In this document: positions 60,401-64,000 of the stretch, piece after piece
How the letters are laid out: each line of letters opens with the position of its first letter
Numbering within the stretch: the stretch's first letter is position 1
NCBI GenBank assembly: GCA_048013815.1
Contig: CM106586.1
Span: forward strand, 6,758,001-6,822,000
Direction of reading: 5' to 3'
Origin: Setoptus koraiensis
Lineage: Eukaryota > Arthropoda
Length of the DNA: 64,000 nucleotides
Made by a program: the position numbers and the translations under genes
The notes under the pieces: generated by a model
What the model was told of the DNA's origin: nothing
Databases searched by the model: none
Seen by the model: only the letters and a program-made list of their open reading frames with translations

Positions 60401-63400
60401 TTGCTGAGATGAATTTGATGGAGTAGATTCTTGGCTTATAGTTGTTCCTGTAGATTCATCGTTTGTTGAGTTTTCTTGCAAAGGTGATCCAACGCTTATA
60501 TTTTCGTCGTCCTCTTCTTCCATGACAGTAACCTCGGCACTATTTAGAGCTGGCGCATTCTCATCATCATTTGGAATAGATGCGTTGCGCACAAACTGAG
60601 TGTCTTCGTTATCAGAGGATAAAATAACATGATCCGTAGTCAAGATCTTTCGGAACTCTCTTGTTGGAGCTAAGTCTACAGTGTCCATATCATCTTCCTT
60701 CTTGATGTTTACTTGATCATCGAGGTTGGTGTCTTCATCATCATCTAGGTTTATCTCCTCTGCTTCATCTTCCAAAATATAAGTAGAGGACTTTTCGGGT
60801 GCCTCAGTTTCACCCGTTTCTACTTTTTGGCCGTCTTTTTGCTCTTCTACACAGGTGTCCTCCTCCTCTACAGAATTCTTTTTCATAGATTGTTGTTGCT
60901 TGATGAGTAGATTAGCGGATTCTTCCTTATGAATCCTCTCGCTGATCGAAATGACGTGAGACGGTGATTGGATTGTGTTATCGTCACAATTATCTTCAGT
61001 ATTGGCCTCACCATCAGCCAATATACTATCGTCAGCCGGTTCAGCCGGATCGAGGTCTATGGACTCCATTGTTGTATTGCCTGACAACATCTTTACAGGT
61101 GTCTGCTGTGGTGATTGATTCTGGGCCTCAGTCTTGCTTTCGTTGTTGAATCTGTCCAATACTTTACTATCCATCGTACTTAATTCATCTAACTTGTGAA
61201 CATTAAGACTTTTAGCTTCATTTTCATCTTCATTCTCATCTTCGTTCTCACGTTCATTTACATCTTGGTCCACATCTTCAGTCGGAGGTTCAATTGTTTC
61301 TTCTTTGTCATCAACGTCAGATGATTTGGAGGGAGAAGGATATTTAGTAGGCTGCGTTTTCGAGTTAACCGCAGATTCCTGTTGGCCATCATTGTAGCTC
61401 TCTGAGTCGGCACCACATACCTTGCTACTGGTCAAACTTTGTATTGCCGAGTCACCACTTTTAGTTGCCGACCCATGCAAGATTGACTTAGTTTCTGATT
61501 CCATGATGATAGAGTCATCTTCGTCGCCTAGCTTGGAATTAACTAGATCATCACCATAAGAGTCGTCATTGATATTATTCACAAAATTATCCGGGGATGC
61601 CTTATCATCTAAACCTGGTGACTCATCATACTCATCCTCTCTCGGATCGACGTCGAATTTCTTCAGTGATGCCATATTAAGATTAGCAAATTGTCCAATA
61701 AAATCATCATAACTGACTTTTGTGTGAATTATTGCCAATGTATCTATCCAAACTCTCCAACCTCCATATTCGTATCGAATGGCATGGTAAAGCAGAACAC
61801 GGAAAATGGCTAATATCTGGTCTCTTAGTAACTCGCAATTGTTACTATCAAAATCAATTAAATTAATAAGCCAGTGTTGCCAGACGGACATTTGTAACAC
61901 TGTTCGACGATTCTCGCGACTATTCACAATGAGATTCCACAAGTCGTTTATAAACACACTTCTTATATCTAAGCTTTGTTTTTGCTGGGGTTCTCTAGTA
62001 TAACTGATAGAGTTCATGTTAGACGGCGCTTTCTTGCCTTCTATGATCAATGATGCAATCACTTTCAGAATCATCGGGTTCTCGATCTTTGCATTATAAT
62101 CCAAACTGGTAGGCTGTTCTGGTCCCACTCCATTGATAGTTTGCCTCTCTGTAGGTTGATGCTGCTGGCCTAAGACAGTTGTAGACTCGATCAAAATCTG
62201 ATATAATGCACGATAAGTTGTGAACGATAATGGGGTGAAGTTTTTCAAATTTTCACATAGCAACATAAACAGATTGTAGGGACCCATTACATCCTGTTTT
62301 CTCTTTTGTGTGCTTTTACTTAAGAACAGGCCAAGTAAGCGCAGTGCCTGAACACGAACATCTTCGTTCGGAGAACTGATTAGTTTGAATATAACCTTGA
62401 CACCCTGTTTAGAATCAAAAGCAGGTATCAGAGTAGCTGGATACTCATTCATCAAAGATTCGAGCATGTTGAGAACGTCCAGTAGATTCTCATCGTTGTT
62501 GACGGTAGATAAATAATTGAGTATGCCTTGTAATTCATCGTGAGGTACAGTAGTAGATCGTAGTATCAGCTCCTTGACAAATAATAGAATATGAGACCTT
62601 ATCTTGCATAGATCAGCGTAACTTGGCCTTAAAGATGTATCCTTTGCTTTCAACTGAATATCTTTCTCCTCTGCTAGCCAATAGTAATATTTTAATGCAT
62701 GTAATGATTGCAGGACAGTTGACACACGTCTTATCTCGCCGAATAAAAAATCTGTACCATTTGAAGAGTTGTTATCATAGGATGAAGATCTCCAGTTTGA
62801 TTGATCATTGACTAATTTTGATTGCAAATTCGATGCATTGGAAGAGGATGCGTATTGCTGATTGATGGCCATCAAGCCAGCAGAGGCGGAAGTCGTTGGC
62901 GTATAGGCGCTTATGAAAGAGGTGCTATTACTAGTTTGATTCACAGTTCCAGTTGGACTTTCCATTGTTGAGTTACTCAAAGCTAGTACATGCTTAGTTC
63001 CATGGAGAAATTCTGTTGCCAAATAGGAATATAGATTGATTTGTAGTTTGGCATCTACATAAATCCACAAAGCTGGATTGAATAATATGTTATCCATGAG
63101 ATGCTTGAGCTGTAGAGAATCACCAGCCGTCTTAGAAGCAGTTATGAGTGTCCTAGTTAAATTGAGAAATATATCTAGTATTTGTTGCGTAAATATTTGA
63201 CGAGCGTTCTTTGTCAATGAACAAGCAATGATCACAAATCCATGACTTTGAATTATTTCGTTGGCAAACCAATGTGGAGAACATTCTAATAGATCACATA
63301 GGAATCCTATCAAAGTTGAACAAGCTTCTGCGTCACCTTTTGAAGCAAACACGTTAAGCAACGGAAATAGACTTCTAGCACATCCGATCGATTGCAATGT

Positions 63401-64000
63401 GGAACAAATGGGTTGAGTGACTATAGCCTTCGTCTGACCCAATAGTGCAGCATGAGGCGATGACATAAAGAAGTTTTGCGCGGAGTTTGACGTGGATGAT
63501 CTCAACGGGGCCGATTGAAGACACAGTGTTCCTCCGTCTACGGCCACGGGTGTATATAGACAAAATAGAGATGCAGACAACTTTTCTTCATATAATACCT
63601 TACTTATTTGCGATGGTAAATAAACCTGACTTTCATTACTATACTTAAATTGGCCCATGTATGAAGGACCTAATCTGTGGATGGCGCATATCTGAGCTGT
63701 GGTTAAGCTCTCATTGAACAAATATACCGCTGACATTTGACCGCAGAAGGAATTTAGCTCACTCCTATCTTGAGACATTGATCCAGATCCTCCAATGAAG
63801 CATTTATCAAATACTTCGTTTGTTTGCACTTGCCATGGCATTTCAATACTTGCAGATAATTGTCCATTTACATAAACTTTTATCTCAGATGCTCTCCATT
63901 TACTGATGTACGTTATTGCACAATAAACCCATTTATAGGATTGAAATTCATAAGCGACACAATGTTGAACACCTTTACCTTTGACTTTCATTGAGGTTAG
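54479..64000 (-). CDS. NBEA: neurobeachin/LRBA-type BEACH protein, N-terminus beyond the window
   Basis: This is a large scaffold protein of the neurobeachin/LRBA (fly rugose) family, which acts in membrane traffic and binds protein kinase A. The frame stays open to base 64000, and the in-window LTSMKVKGKG aligns with VTSLKSKGKG of the family, so the first ATG seen (63991) is internal. Order of parts, counted from that Met: ConA-like lectin fold about 1-110; armadillo-type helical region to about 770, with the family string EYGGWRVWIDTL; a long acidic, Ser-rich linker about 780-1230; a conserved middle from FRIPEFKWSHLL near 1250; DUF1088 near 1770-1880 (GLTFIELINEGRILSHGMKDH); a PH-like domain about 2060-2245; the BEACH domain about 2268-2545 (REISNFQYLMFLNTIAGR, IPEFYYLPEIF); and C-terminal WD40 repeats from about 2717. 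A low-complexity insert of some 130 residues (about 2870-2997) splits the WD40 part. It is unbroken for 3,170 codons, unlike the many-exon vertebrate gene. Confidence 0.97.
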   Translation of the reverse strand, partial: LTSMKVKGKGVQHCVAYEFQSYKWVYCAITYISKWRASEIKVYVNGQLSASIEMPWQVQTNEVFDKCFIGGSGSMSQDRSELNSFCGQMSAVYLFNESLTTAQICAIHRLGPSYMGQFKYSNESQVYLPSQISKVLYEEKLSASLFCLYTPVAVDGGTLCLQSAPLRSSTSNSAQNFFMSSPHAALLGQTKAIVTQPICSTLQSIGCARSLFPLLNVFASKGDAEACSTLIGFLCDLLECSPHWFANEIIQSHGFVIIACSLTKNARQIFTQQILDIFLNLTRTLITASKTAGDSLQLKHLMDNILFNPALWIYVDAKLQINLYSYLATEFLHGTKHVLALSNSTMESPTGTVNQTSNSTSFISAYTPTTSASAGLMAINQQYASSSNASNLQSKLVNDQSNWRSSSYDNNSSNGTDFLFGEIRRVSTVLQSLHALKYYYWLAEEKDIQLKAKDTSLRPSYADLCKIRSHILLFVKELILRSTTVPHDELQGILNYLSTVNNDENLLDVLNMLESLMNEYPATLIPAFDSKQGVKVIFKLISSPNEDVRVQALRLLGLFLSKSTQKRKQDVMGPYNLFMLLCENLKNFTPLSFTTYRALYQILIESTTVLGQQHQPTERQTINGVGPEQPTSLDYNAKIENPMILKVIASLIIEGKKAPSNMNSISYTREPQQKQSLDIRSVFINDLWNLIVNSRENRRTVLQMSVWQHWLINLIDFDSNNCELLRDQILAIFRVLLYHAIRYEYGGWRVWIDTLAIIHTKVSYDDFIGQFANLNMASLKKFDVDPREDEYDESPGLDDKASPDNFVNNINDDSYGDDLVNSKLGDEDDSIIMESETKSILHGSATKSGDSAIQSLTSSKVCGADSESYNDGQQESAVNSKTQPTKYPSPSKSSDVDDKEETIEPPTEDVDQDVNERENEDENEDENEAKSLNVHKLDELSTMDSKVLDRFNNESKTEAQNQSPQQTPVKMLSGNTTMESIDLDPAEPADDSILADGEANTEDNCDDNTIQSPSHVISISERIHKEESANLLIKQQQSMKKNSVEEEDTCVEEQKDGQKVETGETEAPEKSSTYILEDEAEEINLDDDEDTNLDDQVNIKKEDDMDTVDLAPTREFRKILTTDHVILSSDNEDTQFVRNASIPNDDENAPALNSAEVTVMEEEDDENISVGSPLQENSTNDESTGTTISQESTPSNSSQQHHLHHHDIVNQTSKQLKQQQATCSLTDNVQKHSHNQRHHKHHQHQDQHHQAPKISATPAFRIPEFKWSHLLIKLLNDLMFSIECDLFHWKCLARQVDQSSLASTNKHDSGANRVSGNIYQFNPSGFNRSANDGGQGSQSTSPTPNQMDHILQNNDNQIYIVNIIHFVSQLCDNIVIASGGLLPLLAEATGGKNQRTGNSSSSTSSSNSNQKQVVSEGLTMSQANSLLYRLVNLIDTVVFSASHVNLSELEADKNTTNGGILRQCLRLSCTVAVKNCLSLQAITQKITSMGIGGNYTITSSDFPRDLFDNYHGCSIVSASELFVSSALRLDQSDLLVDGEFSPHQTPNTGITHSFLPFQSVPIKDPNKLLQTIDVNRIQAAVYRDQDPESRQSQFLALASLYFISVLMVSKYRDIIEPKRETKQQQNRNNKNLNNQPEDVDIGASTDHSISCNTTSITSSATIASSSHKCSPETQSQAHIVTESDHYTISNQTSNPLASVGDNDSLDITSRAFNSSTSAQQSASGSISEMLTTRLETTLSSVCPLLIDIMCDFSMFLSKTLLGSYGQDLVSKEADRTFRKPNTSPVELVMLLCSQEWQNTLQKNAGLTFIELINEGRILSHGMKDHIVRVAMEAEFILNRLRADDVAKHEQFNLSCVEMQSTRMHEEALVNSLICSAKRRDYVLHNRFKETSNCQNKRNYKLDNWEDDDRRRRRFVVDTWDDDYQLQYHQCSISDNQHQNNNDASKNESSLSRGSDIGCCDGLDNSDPINMGIGDADDETLKEDVNENNQRSIADSMEEENHKRSNGELDKTKMKFTPEDDDLCLPTNESANKNKQQDHKSSKCSDNMQYDSRDSSLNHDRDDYYWEMDDQNVNFNNDCETTTDFSGSVLFATECSLIWNIYAIDGILQLTAHELYFEPHQAINDTIDSLKREAKQQQRTPSGARSCNSNNLDNHQCLNTNNVSGSTNQNKTIRKLDLKVLKYCEFLAFNGKIMLTDIRAIFSRHYLLQQNAIEIFLIQRTSVMFAFNDFDTVKRAIKFLPPVGVGIKYGIQQSRRASLISPRQLFASSNMTQKWQKREISNFQYLMFLNTIAGRTFQDLNQYPVFPWILTNYDSENLDLTLPTNFRDLSKPVGALNNDRRLEFIERYQNWDNPKVPAFHYGTHYSTAAFTLSWMSRLRGQFNTAYMALQDGKYEDESRLFLSIGDAWMGSLVGGQQNVKELIPEFYYLPEIFYENFGLRAVELPPWAESAEHFVRLHRMALESELVSCQLHQWIDLIFGYKQRGPEAIRAINVFYYLTYQGNVNLNLIQDPALREAIETQIRHFGQTPSQLTTDPHPPRSSALHVAPLMFSPIIDEVCMVVKFPFNAPIVHIAPCVLHNSSAAALGGVGGASTGATCQSLNQGPYSIVTITANNQYQINKWHSKDPSNQPFLIDPLLGISSTTPSQHTTSSLPTTASVSVSTTNASSANKRQLIDINDMCSGVSIPTANDYSNNAKRKFDLKASQDSNQQNAEAQFVVVDEVVWSSTHYIVTLDGRHIIMGSFYDNSFRVFSTDYGKLSQVIYGHRGPITCMARSECNAVADFYVATGSQDCSVLLWTWNAKYAQIEGSGVSAVHNPLPKLTISGHESPILTVLISAELGLILSGSRNLLLVHTTAYAECLVEINIHLASLHNHEMHFANNNDSTSAANSSADTKGSSSNSIIRPYVKDKQRANLEASMLGDDLHTSSRSPSNKTKLDDNVDNSSIRSTNVGASTTGAQQSVNSNSGGTFKKQSMATNEDNDTTTSSNMSIPESLNSLVRHETDYYVTNIRLARELAFIACLAIPAPTKAIACTKENNKATAASSDTDNVAIDKRQKKPPMALLLTYNLRGVLMRSTTFGDSNYPKLGDCCILQTTRDGEHLILTESPTIIKVIRTFDLQPVYTLNTSNINPANSIVHEPNRVKSLSPVENKYILVGLDNGKLIVYNIDFKNL

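Overview
The window looks like nuclear DNA of an invertebrate animal, most likely an arthropod with few introns. The evidence is two Snail-family zinc-finger genes with CtBP motifs, a neurobeachin gene, and a mitochondrial methyltransferase gene. I cannot name the species; a mite or other chelicerate is only a guess.

The window has two compartments. From 1 to about 43.4 kb there is a gene desert of raised GC. It is built from short shuffled words (GGCC, CAGTGG, GTGCAC, TTGTTG), dozens of short tandem arrays (many with a 9-10 bp period or a multiple of it) and many perfect hairpins. I found no convincing host gene there, but it holds three decayed copies of pieces of the neurobeachin gene that lies intact at the right end. 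This shows the desert belongs to the same genome and is not a contaminant. Open frames in the desert, some over 300 codons, look like by-products of composition.

From 43.4 kb to the end the sequence is mostly AT-rich and genic. Two tandem Snail-family genes (43624-45057 and 48214-49050, both plus) share their first ten residues, a CtBP-binding motif, a KSPKR motif and four C-terminal zinc fingers. They also share a 5' leader block and a 3' block with a Pumilio site and an AU-rich element. The finger exons and 3' blocks are far more alike than the middle of the proteins, which suggests gene conversion. After a strip of decayed gene pieces (one from PUF60/half pint, one from a Snail gene), all remaining genes run on the minus strand. 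They are a single-ORF fusion of COQ3 with the mitochondrial ribosome recycling factor MRRF (49974-51677), a possible small gene (51842-52149), a one-pass membrane protein of unknown role (52308-53207), and a neurobeachin/LRBA-type BEACH gene (54479 to the window edge) that is uninterrupted for 9.5 kb.

The genes have no obvious common pathway. The regulatory theme is the Snail pair: clusters of CAGGTG/CAGGTA words, the known target of Snail-family repressors, lie upstream of both genes and in the desert, which would allow self- and cross-repression. The most novel protein-level feature is the COQ3-MRRF fusion. It carries a processing-peptidase-like motif at each domain's N-terminus and so reads like a mitochondrial polyprotein.
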